Positions 8,144 to 19,212 are shown, counted from the first letter of the stretch. The stretch is 64,000 bases of DNA from Aeromonas aquatica (GCF_000764655.1 NZ_JRGL01000007.1:124001-188000), one strand, 5' to 3'. The notes: generated by a model from the sequence alone, not told the origin. A program made the numbers and translations.

Positions 8144-9526
8144 TCAGCTGCGCTTGGCCAGCCAGGCTTCGGCGGCGTCGAGGGCCGCATCCACCAGCTC
8201 GCGGGCGACGCCACCCTTGGCGACCCGCTTGGCCAGGGTCGCTTCCAGCTCCAGGTTGGGATAGACATCCTCGCCGACCACCGGGCTGAAGCGCTGGAAT
8301 TCTGCCAGCGACAGCTCCTCCAGCGGCTTCTTCACGCCGATGGCGTGGACCACCACCTCACCGACGATATGGTGCGCCTCGCGGAACGGGATCCCCTTGG
8401 CCACCAGATAGTCCGCCAGCTCGGTGGCGTTGGCGTAGCCGCCCTGCGCCGCCGCCTTGGTGCGCTCGACGTTCACCTTGAGATCGATCAGCACCAGCGC
8501 CGCCATGTCGAGGCAGTCGTGCCAGGTGTCGAGGGCATCGAACAGCCCTTCCTTGTCTTCCTGCATGTCCTTGTTGTAGGCCAGCGGCAGCGCCTTGAGG
8601 CTCATCAGCATGCCCATCTGGGCGCCGACCACCCGACCGGTCTTGCCACGAATGAGTTCCAGCGCATCGGGGTTTTTCTTCTGCGGCATCAGGGAAGAGC
8701 CGGAGGTGACCGCGTCGGACAGCTCGACGAAGCCCGCCTCGCCAGTGTTGTAGAAGATGAGATCCTCGGCAAAGCGCGACAGGTGAGTCATGGAGAGGGA
8801 CGCCACGTGCATCAACTCCACCACATGATCCCGATCGGAGACCGAATCCAGGCTGTTGCGGGTCGCCCCGGCGAAGCCCATGTCCAGCGCCAGCGCCTCG
8901 CGGTCGATGGCGTAGGCGGTACCCGCCAGGGCGCCACAGCCGAGCGGGCTGGTATCGAGGCGCTTCAGGGCATCCTGCAGACGGGAATAGTCCCGCTCCA
9001 GCATCTCCACATAGGCCAGCGCCCAGTGGGCGAAGGTGACCGGCTGGGCCCGCTGCAGGTGGGTGTAACCGGGCAGCACCGCGGCCTGGTTGGCACGCGC
9101 CGAGGCCACCAGCCCCTGTTGCAGAGCGGTGATGGAGCCGAGCAGCAGCTCACCCTGCGCCTTGCACCAGAGCTTGAGATCGGTGGCGACCTGATCGTTG
9201 CGCGAGCGGCCGGTGTGCAACTTCTTGCCCAGGGTGCCGGCGGCATCGATGAGCTTGCCCTCGACCCAGGAGTGGATGTCTTCGGCATCCGAGCTCAGGA
9301 TCTGCTGGGGATCCTGCTGCACCGAGGCGAGCAGCACCTCCATCGCCTGCTGCAACTGCGCCTGCTCATCGGCGGTCAAGACGCCCACCTTGACCAGGGC
9401 GCGGGCCCAGGCCATGGAGCCCTGGATATCCTGCTCCGCCAGCCGGTAATCGAACCGCAGCGAATCGTTGAACTGCTTGAACCTGCTATCGGCTCCCTGA
9501 CTGAAGCGTCCACCCCAAAGTGCCAT
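8144..9526 (-). CDS. argH: Argininosuccinate lyase
   Basis: 460-residue enzyme that splits argininosuccinate to arginine and fumarate, the last arginine step. It starts [11 protein letters not shown], has [14 protein letters not shown] near residue 107 and the fumarase/aspartase-superfamily signature [12 protein letters not shown] near 275. AAGGAG lies before the ATG. It is the last gene of the leftward argC-B-F-G-H cluster and is separated from argG by about 220 bp of repeats. Confidence 0.97.
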   Translation of the reverse strand: MALWGGRFSQGADSRFKQFNDSLRFDYRLAEQDIQGSMAWARALVKVGVLTADEQAQLQQAMEVLLASVQQDPQQILSSDAEDIHSWVEGKLIDAAGTLGKKLHTGRSRNDQVATDLKLWCKAQGELLLGSITALQQGLVASARANQAAVLPGYTHLQRAQPVTFAHWALAYVEMLERDYSRLQDALKRLDTSPLGCGALAGTAYAIDREALALDMGFAGATRNSLDSVSDRDHVVELMHVASLSMTHLSRFAEDLIFYNTGEAGFVELSDAVTSGSSLMPQKKNPDALELIRGKTGRVVGAQMGMLMSLKALPLAYNKDMQEDKEGLFDALDTWHDCLDMAALVLIDLKVNVERTKAAAQGGYANATELADYLVAKGIPFREAHHIVGEVVVHAIGVKKPLEELSLAEFQRFSPVVGEDVYPNLELEATLAKRVAKGGVARELVDAALDAAEAWLAKRS

Positions 9527-9602
9527 ACTGCTCTCCTTGAATGCGTTGCCGGCGGCGCCTGTGCGCCTGCCGAACTTGAAATCTGGCCTTGTTTATCTGC
9601 GA

Positions 9603-9732
9603 GCCTGTTATCTCACAGACGCGGCCAAGGCGCTGCCGCTGTCATCACAACCCGCTGCTTACCCGCCTGTTATAAGTGAGGGGGCCAAGCCGCCGCTTAT
9701 AAACGAGGGGGCCAAGCCCCCTCACCGGTATC
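9603..9732. repeat. Short tandem repeats and hairpin between argG and argH
   Basis: The 224 bp gap holds two closely related copies of TTATAA(G/A)..GAGGGGGCCAAGCC starting near 9670 and 9697, and a weaker third copy near 9608 (GCCTGTTAT...GCGGCCAAGGC). The second copy also forms a perfect GAGGGGGC-CAA-GCCCCCTC hairpin (about 9705-9724) without a T run. It may attenuate or stabilise the argGH transcript. Confidence 0.6.
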
Positions 9733-9750
9733 AGCGGGTCAAGCCAGGGC

Positions 9751-10986
9751 TTAACCGTGGGTATGGTCGCCGCCGATGGACTGGTGCTGTTCCTTCATGG
9801 CGCGGATACGGCTGGCCAGGGTGTAGAGACGGATAAAGCCTTCGGCGTGGCTCTGGTCGTACACCTCGTCGGCGCCGAAGGTGGCGAAGTCTTCGGAGTA
9901 GAGGCTGTTCGGCGACTTCTTCTGCACCGCGGTGACCTGGCCCTTGTACATCTTCAGCACCACTTCACCGTCGAGATCCTCGGCGATGGCGTTGGCGGAG
10001 GCGACGATGGCTTTGCACAGCGGGGTGAACCAGCGACCGTCATAGACCAGGTGGGAGAACTCGGCACCGAGTTTCTCGCGCCAGGCGCGAGTCGGTCTGT
10101 CCAGCACCAGCTCTTCCACGGCGCGCAGCGCGGCGACCATCACGGTACCACCCGGGGTCTCGTAGCAGCCACGGGACTTCATGCCCACCATCCGGTTTTC
10201 GGTGATGTCGATGCGGCCCACGCCGTGCTTGCCGGCACGCTCGTTCAGGGTGGTCAGGATCTGGTGCGGGCTCAGCGGCTGGTCGTCAACGGCGACCACT
10301 TCACCCTGAGCCACGGTCAGCTTGACGTATTCCGGCTCGTTCGGTGCCTGCTCGGCGGAAACGGTCCACTGCCAGACCGCTTCGGACGGCTCGTTCCAGG
10401 TGCTCTCCAGCTCGCCACCCTCGGTGGAGATGTGCCAGGCGTTGGCATCACGGCTGTAGATCTTCTTCAGGGTCGCCTTGCAGGGGATGTCGCGGGCTTC
10501 CAGATAGGCCAGCAGATCTTCCCGGGAGCGCATGTCCCACAGACGCCAGGGGGCGATCACCTTCAGCTGGGGTGCCAGGGCGGCCACGGCGCCTTCGAAA
10601 CGCACCTGATCGTTACCCTTGCCGGTACAGCCGTGGGAGATGGCGTCGGCGCCTTCCGCCAGGGCCGCTTCCACCATCGCCTTGGCGATGATGGGACGGG
10701 CCATGGAGGTGCCCAGCAGGTAGGTGCCTTCGTAGACGGCACCGGTCTTCAGGGTCGGATAGACGTACTCTTTGACGAACTCTTCGCGCAAGTCTTTGAC
10801 GATGCACTTGGTGGCACCGGAGGCGATGGCTTTCTGCTCGATCCCTTCCAGATCGTCACGCTCCTGACCGACGTCGGCGACGAAGGCGATGATCTCCGCG
10901 TCATAGTTCTCTTTCAGCCAGGGAATGATGGCCGAGGTATCCAGTCCGCCCGAGTAAGCCAGTACGATCTTGTTGATTCCGCTCAT
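9751..10986 (-). CDS. argG: Argininosuccinate synthase
   Basis: 411-residue ATP-dependent ligase joining citrulline and aspartate. The N-terminal P-loop of the PP-family, [12 protein letters not shown], is at residues 9-20; [15 protein letters not shown] near 117 is the second signature. A GGAGAG ribosome site lies before the ATG. Length matches the type I enzymes. It lies between argF and argH in the arginine cluster. Confidence 0.97.
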   Translation of the reverse strand: MSGINKIVLAYSGGLDTSAIIPWLKENYDAEIIAFVADVGQERDDLEGIEQKAIASGATKCIVKDLREEFVKEYVYPTLKTGAVYEGTYLLGTSMARPIIAKAMVEAALAEGADAISHGCTGKGNDQVRFEGAVAALAPQLKVIAPWRLWDMRSREDLLAYLEARDIPCKATLKKIYSRDANAWHISTEGGELESTWNEPSEAVWQWTVSAEQAPNEPEYVKLTVAQGEVVAVDDQPLSPHQILTTLNERAGKHGVGRIDITENRMVGMKSRGCYETPGGTVMVAALRAVEELVLDRPTRAWREKLGAEFSHLVYDGRWFTPLCKAIVASANAIAEDLDGEVVLKMYKGQVTAVQKKSPNSLYSEDFATFGADEVYDQSHAEGFIRLYTLASRIRAMKEQHQSIGGDHTHG

Positions 10987-11041
10987 TTACTTCTCTCCAT
11001 GATGATTCGATTAAATAGGTAATTCAGGGTCGGTCGCCGGC

Positions 11042-11965
11042 TTACTTATGACCCTGACCATGTCCAAACAAGGTCAGCAGCACGGCATTCTGGATATGCA
11101 TACGGTTTTCTGCCTCATCCATGATGAGGGAGGCTGGTCCGTCCATGACCTCCGAGGTGATCTCCAGCTCCCGGTGCGCCGGCTGGCAATGCAGCACATG
11201 CTGGATGCCGGTGCGGTCGAGCAAGGCCTGGTTGATCTGATAAGGCATGAAGATATCTTTTACCTGCTCCATTGGTGTGCTGTCACCCATGGAGACCCAG
11301 GTATCGGTGTAAACCACGTCAAAGCCTTCGATGGCGCCCACGTCATCGCTGATGTGGATGTGCGAACCGGACTGGGCCGCCAGCGCCTGGGCCTGCAGGA
11401 AGATCTGGGTATCAGGGCCGTGGCCCTTGGGGCAGACCAGGGTCACGTCGGTGCCCAGGGTGGCCCCCAGCAGCAGCAGGGAGTGGCTGACGTTGTTGCC
11501 ATCGCCGAGGTAGGCGAGCTTCACCTTCGACAGATCCGCATACTGCTCGCTGATGGTCATGAAGTCCGCCAGCCCCTGGCAGGGGTGGTAGAGGTTGCAC
11601 AGGCTGTTCACCACCGGCACTGTGCCATGTTCGGCCAGTTCGACCAGGGTCTGGTGATCGAACACCCGGGCGACGATGGCATCACACCAGCGCGACAGGT
11701 TGGCGGCGAAGTCCTTCACCGATTCCCGCTTGCCGAGCGCGCCGTTCTGTTGATCCAGATAGACGCTGTGGCCGCCGAGGCGGGCGATGCCGATGTCGAA
11801 GGTGACGCGAGTGCGCAGGGAGGGTTTCTCGAACAGGGTGACCACGCTCTTGCCCGCCAGCGCCTGGCCGTACTTTATCGGATCCGCCTTGACCGCCTTG
11901 CCCAGCGCGATCAGCGCCAGGATCTGGGATTTGTTCAGATCGCTATCTTTCAGAAGATGTTGCAT
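11042..11965 (-). CDS. argF: Ornithine carbamoyltransferase
   Basis: 307-residue enzyme making citrulline from ornithine and carbamoyl phosphate. The carbamoyl-phosphate loop FEKPSLRTRVTFD is near residue 46, and the ornithine-loop region HCQPAHRELEI replaces the common HCLP. The MQHLLKDSD start at 11965 has AGGAAC upstream; a longer frame would overlap argB. It belongs to the argCBFGH operon. Confidence 0.96.
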   Translation of the reverse strand: MQHLLKDSDLNKSQILALIALGKAVKADPIKYGQALAGKSVVTLFEKPSLRTRVTFDIGIARLGGHSVYLDQQNGALGKRESVKDFAANLSRWCDAIVARVFDHQTLVELAEHGTVPVVNSLCNLYHPCQGLADFMTISEQYADLSKVKLAYLGDGNNVSHSLLLLGATLGTDVTLVCPKGHGPDTQIFLQAQALAAQSGSHIHISDDVGAIEGFDVVYTDTWVSMGDSTPMEQVKDIFMPYQINQALLDRTGIQHVLHCQPAHRELEITSEVMDGPASLIMDEAENRMHIQNAVLLTLFGHGQGHK

Positions 11966-11990
11966 CGGATGTTCCTTTTTCCGGCCAGGG

Positions 11991-12770
11991 TTAGAGGGTG
12001 ACTTGGGTGCCGACTGCACCGCCGGCCAGCAGCTTGAGCAGTTGATCCTGGTAGCGCCAGCTGGCGACGCAGACCGGCTTGCCCAGGGTCTCGGCGGCGT
12101 GCAGCGCGGCCTTCACCTTGACCGCCATGCCGTCGCTGATCACCCCCTTCTCCATCAGATCCAGCGCGGTCGCCTTGTTCAGCTGCGGCACCAGCTTGCC
12201 CTTGCCATCCAGGATGCCGCTCACGTCGGACAGCATCACCAGATCGGCGCCGAGCGCCTCAGCAATCGCCGTGGCCGCCTGATCCGCGTTGACATTCATC
12301 AGCTGGCCGGCAGCGGTGATGCCGATGGAGCTCACCACCGGCAGGAAGCCCTGACCCAGGATGCCCTGCACCAGCGCCGAGTTGCCCGGCTGGCAATCAC
12401 CCACGGCGCCGAGATCCGGGTCGAGCTGGGTCACCTGGCACAGGCCGCCATCGGCCAGACAGAGCCCCACCGCCGGGATGCCGGTGGCAATGGCCTTGGC
12501 CATCATCATCTTGTTGGCGGTCCCCGCCAGGGCGCCGGCGATGAAGGGGATCTGCTCGAAGGGGGTGACCCGCAGGCCGTTCTTCTTGCTGGAAGTCAGC
12601 CCCAGGCCCTTGAGCAGGTCATCCACCAGGCAGCCGCCGCCGTGCACCAGCACCAGGGGGCGGTGCTGCTCATCCAAGAAGCTTTTGAGGGTGGCGAACA
12701 GGGCGGTCAGCGCCTCGTCATTCTCGATCAGCGCCCCACCTAACTTGATTACCAGCGTCTGCTTGTCCAT
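11991..12770 (-). CDS. argB: Acetylglutamate kinase
   Basis: 259-residue amino-acid kinase that phosphorylates N-acetylglutamate, step two of arginine synthesis. The nucleotide-binding LVIKLGGALIE is at residues 6-16, VHGGGCLVDDLL near 43, and NVNADQAATAIAEAL near 160. It is of the short, probably arginine-insensitive type seen in enterobacteria. It lies 23 bp after argC and 25 bp before argF. Confidence 0.96.
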   Translation of the reverse strand: MDKQTLVIKLGGALIENDEALTALFATLKSFLDEQHRPLVLVHGGGCLVDDLLKGLGLTSSKKNGLRVTPFEQIPFIAGALAGTANKMMMAKAIATGIPAVGLCLADGGLCQVTQLDPDLGAVGDCQPGNSALVQGILGQGFLPVVSSIGITAAGQLMNVNADQAATAIAEALGADLVMLSDVSGILDGKGKLVPQLNKATALDLMEKGVISDGMAVKVKAALHAAETLGKPVCVASWRYQDQLLKLLAGGAVGTQVTL

Positions 12771-12793
12771 CTTCTCGATCCTTCCTTAAAGCG

Positions 12794-13801
12794 TTAAATC
12801 AGGCCGGTGGCCGGTTCAAAACCAAACTTGATATTTATGCACTGGATGGCCTGGGAGGCGGCCCCCTTGAGCAGGTTGTCGATGGCGGAGACTACCACCA
12901 GCATGTTGCCCTGCTGCTGCCAGGCGATGTCGCAATAGGGGGTGCTCGCCACGCCGCGGATGGAGGGCATCTGGCCGGTGAGACGCACCAGCGGCTTGCC
13001 CTCGTAGGCCTTGAGGAAGGCCTGATCCACCTGGGTCGCCGTCACGCCGTCCGCCAGCTGCACATAGATGGTGGCCAGGATGCCGCGCACATAGTTGCCG
13101 AGGTGGGGCTGGAACAGCACCTCCTTGCCCAGGTGGTGGCTGATCTCCGGCTGGTGTCTGTGGTTGAAGGTGCCGTAAGGATTCAGGCTCACCTCGCAGA
13201 AGCTGGTGCTGATGGCAGCCTTGCGACCAGCCCCGGAGACCCCGGAGACCGCGTTGATGATGGGCTGCCACCCCTTGGCAATCAGCCCGGCCTGCTGCAG
13301 CGGCTTGAGGGCGCACAGGGAGGCGGTCGGGTAGCAACCGGGCACCGCAATCAGCTGGGCGGCTTTGATGGCATCGGCATTCCACTCAGCCAGACCGTAG
13401 GCGGCCTGATCCAGCCACTGCTCGCTCTGGTGGGTGAAGCCGTAGAAGGAGGCGTAGAACTGCTGATCCCTGACCCGGAAGGCACCGGATAGATCGAACA
13501 CCGGCAGCCCCTTGGCCAGGAACTTGGGCGCCAGCTCGGCACTCACCTCGTGGGCGGTGGCCAGCAGCACCAGATCGGCCTGGGTCAGGATCCGGGTCAT
13601 GCCGTCATCGTCCAGCGGCAGCAGCGGCTGATCCAGCGCACCGACCCACTGGGGATGGAGGGAAGAGAAACGCTTGTGCGCATCCTGGCTGCCGGCCGAC
13701 ACATAGAGGCCGAACAGCTTGAGTTGTGGGTGGTTCTGGACCAGTGCGGCCAGTTCGGCTCCCGCGTAGCCACTGGCACCGACGATAACGGTGTTAAGCA
13801 T
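12794..13801 (-). CDS. argC: N-acetyl-gamma-glutamyl-phosphate reductase
   Basis: 335-residue NADPH-dependent dehydrogenase, step three of arginine synthesis. The Rossmann motif [13 protein letters not shown] is at the N-terminus, and the catalytic cysteine is in [10 protein letters not shown] near residue 155. I use the MLNTV start at 13801; a longer frame to 13816 is possible. It is the first gene of the leftward cluster, divergent from argE across a 261 bp control region. Confidence 0.96.
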   Translation of the reverse strand: MLNTVIVGASGYAGAELAALVQNHPQLKLFGLYVSAGSQDAHKRFSSLHPQWVGALDQPLLPLDDDGMTRILTQADLVLLATAHEVSAELAPKFLAKGLPVFDLSGAFRVRDQQFYASFYGFTHQSEQWLDQAAYGLAEWNADAIKAAQLIAVPGCYPTASLCALKPLQQAGLIAKGWQPIINAVSGVSGAGRKAAISTSFCEVSLNPYGTFNHRHQPEISHHLGKEVLFQPHLGNYVRGILATIYVQLADGVTATQVDQAFLKAYEGKPLVRLTGQMPSIRGVASTPYCDIAWQQQGNMLVVVSAIDNLLKGAASQAIQCINIKFGFEPATGLI

Positions 13802-13989
13802 TGTTGAATATTCCAAGTCTGAGTTCGAAGTTCACAGCATGGTGCTGCGGTGCAAGGGGTGAGCTATCGCCCCTTTGATGCAACGAGTGCGGAGGGGCAA
13901 ATCAGGCGGGTGTGTGTCGTCGGTTATAGATCAGGTGACAGAACATTAACTTTCCCTTACAACTAGAAGCCTTGTCGATGAGTACTCGA

Positions 13990-14028
13990 AAAGAATATTC
14001 ATGCACTCACTTTGCATTTGTATTTTCT
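13990..14028. promoter_or_regulatory. Putative tandem ARG boxes in the argC-argE control region
   Basis: Two imperfect 18 bp ARG-box-like sites lie 21 bp apart: GAATATTCATGCA core at about 13992-14005 and TGCATTTGTATTTT core at about 14013-14026. The consensus core is TGAAT-W4-ATTCA. The three-base spacing between boxes is the arrangement known for ArgR hexamer binding. The site lies just upstream of argE and between the divergent genes, so it could control both. Confidence 0.5.
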
Positions 14029-14062
14029 AACAGAAACATTCCGGGGACGCAAGGAGCAGCTG

Positions 14063-15208
14063 ATGGCCAATCTGGATTTTTTTTCACTTTATAAGAATAT
14101 TATTGCGATTCCCTCTATCAGCAGCACGGATCCCCGCTGGGATCAGAGCAACGAGGCGGTGATCCGGCTGCTGGCCGACTGGTTCGGCCAGCTCGGCTTC
14201 CACTGCGAGGTGACGGCGCTGCCGGAGCTGCCCGGCAAGTTCAACCTGGTGGCGACCTATGGCCAGGGGGAAGGGGGCCTGCTGCTGGCGGGCCACACCG
14301 ATACGGTGCCCTTCGATGAGGGGGGCTGGAGCAAGGATCCCTTCAAGGTGACCGAGGAGGGCAACCGCCTGTATGGGCTCGGCACCATCGACATGAAGGG
14401 CTTCTTCGCCTTCATCGTCGAGGCGCTGAAAGAGATCGACCTGACCACCCTCAGCAAGCCGCTGCGCATCCTGGCCACCGCCGACGAGGAGACCACCATG
14501 GCGGGCGCCCGCGCCATCGCCGCGGCGGCCGAGCTCAAGCCGGACTACGCGGTGATCGGCGAGCCGACCGGGCTGGTGCCCGTGGTGGCCCACAAGGGCC
14601 ACATGTCGGAGGCGATCCGCATCACGGGCAAGAGCGGCCACAGCTCGGATCCCGCCAACGGGGTCAACGCGTTGGAGATCATGCACCAGGCCATGGGCCA
14701 GGTGCTCAGGCTGCAGCAGGATCTCAAGGAGCGTTACGCCGACCACAGGTTCGCGGTACCGCAGCCCACCCTCAATCTGGGCTACATACATGGTGGAGAC
14801 AGCCCGAACCGTATCTGTGGCTGTTGCGAGCTGCACATCGACATGAGGCCCACCCCGCAGGTGGGGCCGGACGAACTGATGGGCATGCTCAAGGAGGCGC
14901 TCGCCCCCATAGAGGTGCACCAGCCTGGCTGCCTGCACCTGCAACACCTGCACGAGCCTATCCCCGCTTACGCCTGCGCCGATGATTCCGTGCTGGTGCG
15001 CGAGGCCGAGAAGGCGAGTGGCCGCGCCGCCGAATCCGTGAACTATTGCACCGAGGCCCCCTTTATCCAGCAATTGGGATGCCAGACAATAGTGATGGGA
15101 CCCGGCCATATCGCTCAGGCGCACCAACCGGACGAGTATCTGGATCTGTCGTTCGTCAAGCCGACCACGGCGGTGCTGCAGCACCTGATCCGGCGTTTCT
15201 GCCTCTGA
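14063..15208 (+). CDS. argE: Acetylornithine deacetylase
   Basis: 381-residue M20-family metallohydrolase that releases ornithine from N-acetylornithine. Metal-binding motifs are [13 protein letters not shown] near residue 78, the [13 protein letters not shown] segment near 107 and [11 protein letters not shown] near 140; EPTGL near 171 is also typical. The ATG at 14063 has AAGGAGC upstream and gives the usual MANLDF-type start. It reads divergently from argC. Confidence 0.95.
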   Translation: MANLDFFSLYKNIIAIPSISSTDPRWDQSNEAVIRLLADWFGQLGFHCEVTALPELPGKFNLVATYGQGEGGLLLAGHTDTVPFDEGGWSKDPFKVTEEGNRLYGLGTIDMKGFFAFIVEALKEIDLTTLSKPLRILATADEETTMAGARAIAAAAELKPDYAVIGEPTGLVPVVAHKGHMSEAIRITGKSGHSSDPANGVNALEIMHQAMGQVLRLQQDLKERYADHRFAVPQPTLNLGYIHGGDSPNRICGCCELHIDMRPTPQVGPDELMGMLKEALAPIEVHQPGCLHLQHLHEPIPAYACADDSVLVREAEKASGRAAESVNYCTEAPFIQQLGCQTIVMGPGHIAQAHQPDEYLDLSFVKPTTAVLQHLIRRFCL

Positions 15209-15303
15209 ATCGAGGGGAATGTAAGTAAGTTACATGACATGGCGCCCAGGGACAGGTGAGGGAAATACATGTTCTGAATCGGCCTGTTATTTGACCTTGC
15301 GCA

Positions 15304-15323
15304 GACAATCCGAGTAGATTGTC
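15304..15323. promoter_or_regulatory. Inverted repeat upstream of ppc
   Basis: GACAATC-CGAGTA-GATTGTC, a perfect 7 bp inverted repeat in the 215 bp argE-ppc gap, about 100 bp before ppc. There is no T run, so an operator or mRNA leader hairpin is more likely than a terminator. Confidence 0.45.
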
Positions 15324-15423
15324 CCCCTAAGATGACGGAGCATATGTTGTAATCACACAACAATAAGTGAGGCTGCCTCTCACCCCGGAAGGTAAGGAGG
15401 CACCAACAAAATAAGGATGTGGA

Positions 15424-18057
15424 ATGAACGAAAAGTACGCCGCGCTACGCGCCAACGTAGGCATGCTGGGCCAACTGCTGGGCAAGTCCATCAAGGATCA
15501 TCAGGGACAGGCCTTCCTCGACAAGATCGAGACCATTCGTCAGCTGGCCAAGTCCTCCCGCAAGGGCAATGAGGCAGACCGTGAGTCGCTGCTCGAAACC
15601 CTGCGCACCCTCTCCGATGACGAGCTGCTGCCGGTGGCCCGTGCCTTCAGCCAGTTCCTCAATCTGGCTAACGTGGCGGAACAGTTCCACACCATCTCCC
15701 GCCGCAGCGAAGAGCAGGAGAGCACCCCGGATCCGCTGGAGCAGATGTTCGCCAAGCTGAAAGCGTCCAACCTGTCCCAGGAGGCCATCATCCAGGCCGT
15801 GCGCGAGCTGGATATCGATCTGGTGCTGACCGCCCACCCGACCGAGGTGACCCGTCGCACCCTGATCCACAAGCATGTGCAGCTCAACGACTGCCTGGAA
15901 GCGCTGGAACTGTCCGATCTGCTGCCCCGCGAGCGGGACAAGATCCTCAATCGCATCGAACAGCTGGTCAATCAGGCCTGGCACACCAACGAGATCCGCG
16001 AACAGCGCCCGACCCCGGTAGACGAGGCCAAGTGGGGCTTCGCCGTGGTGGAAAACAGCCTCTGGCCCGCCATTCCCGAATTCATGCGCACCCTGGACGA
16101 GCGTCTGCAGCAGCACCTTGGCGTGCGCCTGCCGCTGGATGCCGCGCCGGTCAAGTTCACCTCCTGGATGGGCGGCGACCGTGACGGCAACCCCTTCGTC
16201 ACCGCCAAGGTGACCGCCGAGGTGCTGGAGCTGGGCCGCTGGATGGCGGTCAACCTCTTCTACAAAGACATCAAGGAGCTCACCTCCGAGCTCTCCATGG
16301 CCGACTGCACCGACGCCCTGCGCGAGCGGGTGGGCGATCAGCCCGAGCCCTACCGCGCCCTGGTGCGCGAACTGCGCGAGCAACTGCGCGAGACCCAGGA
16401 ATTCCTCACCGCCAAGGTGCAGGGTCAGGTCAGCGAGAGCCGGGATCTGGTCAAGACCACGGCCCAGCTGCGCGAGCCGCTGGAGCTCTGCTACCACTCC
16501 CTGCACGCCTGCGGCATGGGCAACATCGCCGATGGCATGCTGCTGGACGTGCTGCGCAAGCTGGCCTGTTTCGGCATCCATCTGGTCAAGCTGGACATCC
16601 GCCAGGATGGCGAGCGCCACGGCCAGGTCTTCTCCGAGCTGACCCGCTACCTCGGCATGGGCGACTACGCCGAGTGGAGCGAGGACGACAAGCAGGCCTT
16701 CCTGCTCAATGAGCTGAACTCCCGCCGCCCGCTGATCCCCACCGACTGGGAGCCGAGCGCCGAGACCCGCGAGACCATAGACACCTGTCGGGTGATCGCC
16801 GAGCACGACCCGGATGCGTTCGGCATCTACATCATCTCCATGGCGGGCGCCCCGTCCGACGTGCTGGCGGTGCAACTCTTGCTGAAAGAGGCTGGTTGTA
16901 AGTTCCGCATGCCGGTCGCCCCGCTGTTCGAGACCCAGGAAGACCTGATGGCGGGCACCGCCGTGATGGAGCGCCTGCTGTCGGTGGACTGGTATCGCGG
17001 TTACATCCAGGGCCGTCAGTACATCATGATCGGCTACTCGGACTCAGCCAAGGATGCGGGCATGATGGCCGCCGGCTGGGCCCAGTACGCCGCCATGGAA
17101 TCCCTGGTGGCGCTGGCCGAGGCCAACAACCTGCGCCTCACCCTGTTCCACGGCCGTGGTGGCACCGTCGGTCGCGGCGGCGCCCCCGCCCATCAGGCAA
17201 TCCTCTCCCAACCGCCGGGCTCCCTGCGCGGTGGCCTGCGGGTGACCGAACAAGGCGAGATGATCCGCTTCAAGTTCGGCCTGCCCAAGGTCGCCATCCA
17301 CAGCCTGAATCTCTACACCAGCGCCGTGCTGGAAGGGAACCTGCTGCCGCCGCCCAAGCCCAAAGAGAGCTGGCGCGCCGTGATCGAACAGGTGGCCGAG
17401 GCCTCCTGCGAGCACTACCGCTCCATCGTGCGCGGTCATCCTGACTTCGTGCCCTACTTCCGCGCCGCCACCCCGGAGATGGAGCTCGGCAAGCTGCCGC
17501 TCGGCTCCCGTCCCGCCAAGCGCAAGCCCAACGGCGGCGTCGAGAGCCTGCGCGCCATCCCCTGGATCTTCGCCTGGACCCAGAACCGGCTGATGCTGCC
17601 GGCCTGGCTCGGCGCCCACAAGGGGCTGCAGCAAGCCATAGATGACGGCCACAAGAGTGTTCTGGACGAGATGAGCCGCCAGTGGCCCTTCTTCCGCACC
17701 CGCCTCGAGATGCTGGAGATGGTGTTCCTCAAGGCCGACCTCTGGCTGGCGGAGTACTACGACACCCGTCTGGTGCCGCAAGAGCTGTGGGCCCTCGGCA
17801 AGCAGCTGCGTCAGGAGCTCTCCGACTCCATTCAGGTGGTGCTGGAGCTGCGCCCACAGGGCGACTTGCTCGACGACCAGCCCTGGATCAAGGAGTCCAT
17901 CAAGCTGCGCAACCCCTACACGGATCCCCTCAACGTGCTGCAGGTCGAGCTGCTTGGCCGCTCGCGCAACCACGCCGAGATCCTGCACCCCGAGCTGGAT
18001 CAGGCGCTGATGGTGACCATCGCCGGTATAGCGGCAGGTATGCGCAACACCGGTTGA
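15424..18057 (+). CDS. ppc: Phosphoenolpyruvate carboxylase
   Basis: 877-residue enzyme fixing bicarbonate onto PEP to give oxaloacetate. Signature [13 protein letters not shown] is near residue 137 (catalytic His), [16 protein letters not shown] near 537, and [16 protein letters not shown] near 577; the C-terminus ends in RNTG. Length is typical. A GGAT-type ribosome site is present. It supplies oxaloacetate for aspartate and arginine synthesis encoded nearby. A degenerate copy of its last codons and terminator occurs again near 19.4 kb. Confidence 0.98.
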   Translation: MNEKYAALRANVGMLGQLLGKSIKDHQGQAFLDKIETIRQLAKSSRKGNEADRESLLETLRTLSDDELLPVARAFSQFLNLANVAEQFHTISRRSEEQESTPDPLEQMFAKLKASNLSQEAIIQAVRELDIDLVLTAHPTEVTRRTLIHKHVQLNDCLEALELSDLLPRERDKILNRIEQLVNQAWHTNEIREQRPTPVDEAKWGFAVVENSLWPAIPEFMRTLDERLQQHLGVRLPLDAAPVKFTSWMGGDRDGNPFVTAKVTAEVLELGRWMAVNLFYKDIKELTSELSMADCTDALRERVGDQPEPYRALVRELREQLRETQEFLTAKVQGQVSESRDLVKTTAQLREPLELCYHSLHACGMGNIADGMLLDVLRKLACFGIHLVKLDIRQDGERHGQVFSELTRYLGMGDYAEWSEDDKQAFLLNELNSRRPLIPTDWEPSAETRETIDTCRVIAEHDPDAFGIYIISMAGAPSDVLAVQLLLKEAGCKFRMPVAPLFETQEDLMAGTAVMERLLSVDWYRGYIQGRQYIMIGYSDSAKDAGMMAAGWAQYAAMESLVALAEANNLRLTLFHGRGGTVGRGGAPAHQAILSQPPGSLRGGLRVTEQGEMIRFKFGLPKVAIHSLNLYTSAVLEGNLLPPPKPKESWRAVIEQVAEASCEHYRSIVRGHPDFVPYFRAATPEMELGKLPLGSRPAKRKPNGGVESLRAIPWIFAWTQNRLMLPAWLGAHKGLQQAIDDGHKSVLDEMSRQWPFFRTRLEMLEMVFLKADLWLAEYYDTRLVPQELWALGKQLRQELSDSIQVVLELRPQGDLLDDQPWIKESIKLRNPYTDPLNVLQVELLGRSRNHAEILHPELDQALMVTIAGIAAGMRNTG

Positions 18058-18090
18058 CAGGCGGGCTATCAAGCTCTCCTTCCATCAAGT

Positions 18091-18118
18091 CAAAGGGCGC
18101 CACAATGGCGCCCTTTCT
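18091..18118 (+). terminator. Terminator of ppc
   Basis: AAAGGGCGCC-ACAAT-GGCGCCCTTT stem-loop, followed by CTATTT. A near-identical hairpin is found again at about 19409-19435. Confidence 0.85.
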
Positions 18119-18539
18119 ATTTCCATGATTGTCTCGTCTGATGTCCTGATATCCCTCTCCGTTGGAGATGAAAACCCAATCTACCGACAGGTGTATAGAT
18201 GCTATGCCCATCTTACTCACTCAGTAGCACATCAGCGTTTTTTATAAGAGATCACGGCATATGGCAATGACACATATTTTAAAGCATTAACATAACCAGA
18301 ACTGAATATGATTGAATTTTATGTGTTGAAGTATCCATATAACACATGATGCTGTATGAAAACTTAACGTCCATGTAACGAATACGATCGAATTTGTTTT
18401 TTTGTGATGCGAATTAAAAACCTATAAACATGACTCTCATTTTCGTTGCTTGGACTCAACTGCGCAATTATCGTGAATAGGCACGATAACAGTGCCAAAT
18501 AAAAATACTGTAAGACGAGATAACCACTGGGATAAAACT
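18119..18539. other. AT-rich non-coding stretch upstream of the orphan secreted gene
   Basis: About 420 bp with base composition much more AT-rich than its surroundings. No credible gene was seen on either strand. Near its right end is a perfect inverted repeat TTATCGTG-AATAGG-CACGATAA at 18468-18489, about 50 bp before the ATG of the secreted protein, which is a plausible operator. Confidence 0.6.
18468..18489. promoter_or_regulatory. Inverted repeat (possible operator) before the orphan secreted gene
   Basis: Perfect 8 bp arms TTATCGTG / CACGATAA with a 6 bp spacer. The position 50 bp upstream of the start suits a repressor or activator site; the regulator is not known. Confidence 0.45.
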
Positions 18540-19118
18540 ATGAAAAAGATTCTGCTGACAGCTTTGCTTTCCGCATGTATCGGCAACGCAATTGCTGGTG
18601 AAAATAATGATGTGGTATCAACTGCCGCTGGTGCTCAGCAAACGAGTAATACTCCAGGCTCACAATTTGATCCTACTCAAAATGTGTATTTCAATAAGGC
18701 AGACATAAGGTATGTTAAACTTATCAACAATATAGGCACCATACCTCTCAAGGTTCGCTTAGAGGATGTGGGTGATCCTGGTACCATAACCTTTGCCATG
18801 GGTGATGAATTCATCTTCGACTGGGATAACGGACAAGCTCGATTCGAATATACCGGTGCTAAAATTCAGATGCTGGACTTGAATGATGGGGGGAGCTCTG
18901 ATGATTTGTTCCCTTATGAATCAAACGGCAATGATTATTTAAAGTATGAATACGGTGGCGAAAGGCAAGCCATAGTTGTCGACATGACCTCTGGTTCTGT
19001 TTCCACTGTTAATGACACTGATGGCATTAGCGGCCATAAGAACTCCAGACTCAGAGGGTATTACGACCCGGCAGTCACAGGCCAAGACACGATATTTATC
19101 TATCTTGAACCTATGTAA
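18540..19118 (+). CDS. Orphan secreted or periplasmic protein, AT-rich
   Basis: 192-residue protein with a clear signal peptide (MKKILLTALLSACIGNAIAG, cut after AIA or AG). The mature part is acidic, predicted mainly beta, with no cysteine and no motif I recognise; it contains KVRLEDVGDPG, FDWDNGQARFEY and ends IFIYLEPM. Codon use is AT-rich, unlike the neighbours. A strong terminator follows. It sits between ppc and a broken copy of ybaK, so it looks inserted. Function unknown. Confidence 0.7.
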   Translation: MKKILLTALLSACIGNAIAGENNDVVSTAAGAQQTSNTPGSQFDPTQNVYFNKADIRYVKLINNIGTIPLKVRLEDVGDPGTITFAMGDEFIFDWDNGQARFEYTGAKIQMLDLNDGGSSDDLFPYESNGNDYLKYEYGGERQAIVVDMTSGSVSTVNDTDGISGHKNSRLRGYYDPAVTGQDTIFIYLEPM

Positions 19119-19135
19119 TAAAAATAGTATCCAAC

Positions 19136-19166
19136 ATGTAGCCACTTAGCCGTGGCTACATTTTTA
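19136..19166 (+). terminator. Terminator of the orphan secreted gene
   Basis: ATGTAGCCAC-TTAGCC-GTGGCTACAT stem with a perfect 10 bp match, then five T. It lies 17 bp after the stop. Confidence 0.9.
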
Positions 19167-19212
19167 TGGCTATTAAAATTCAAGCATTAAATATCAGCCG
19201 TCGCCCTACCCC

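Noticed and set aside
9603-9732. CRISPR array in the argG-argH gap
   Set aside because: Only two to three unequal repeat copies, no regular spacers and no cas gene.
18119-19166. Prophage or integrative element at the AT-rich island
   Set aside because: No integrase, attachment repeats, tRNA gene or phage gene was seen; only one cargo gene and duplicated host fragments.
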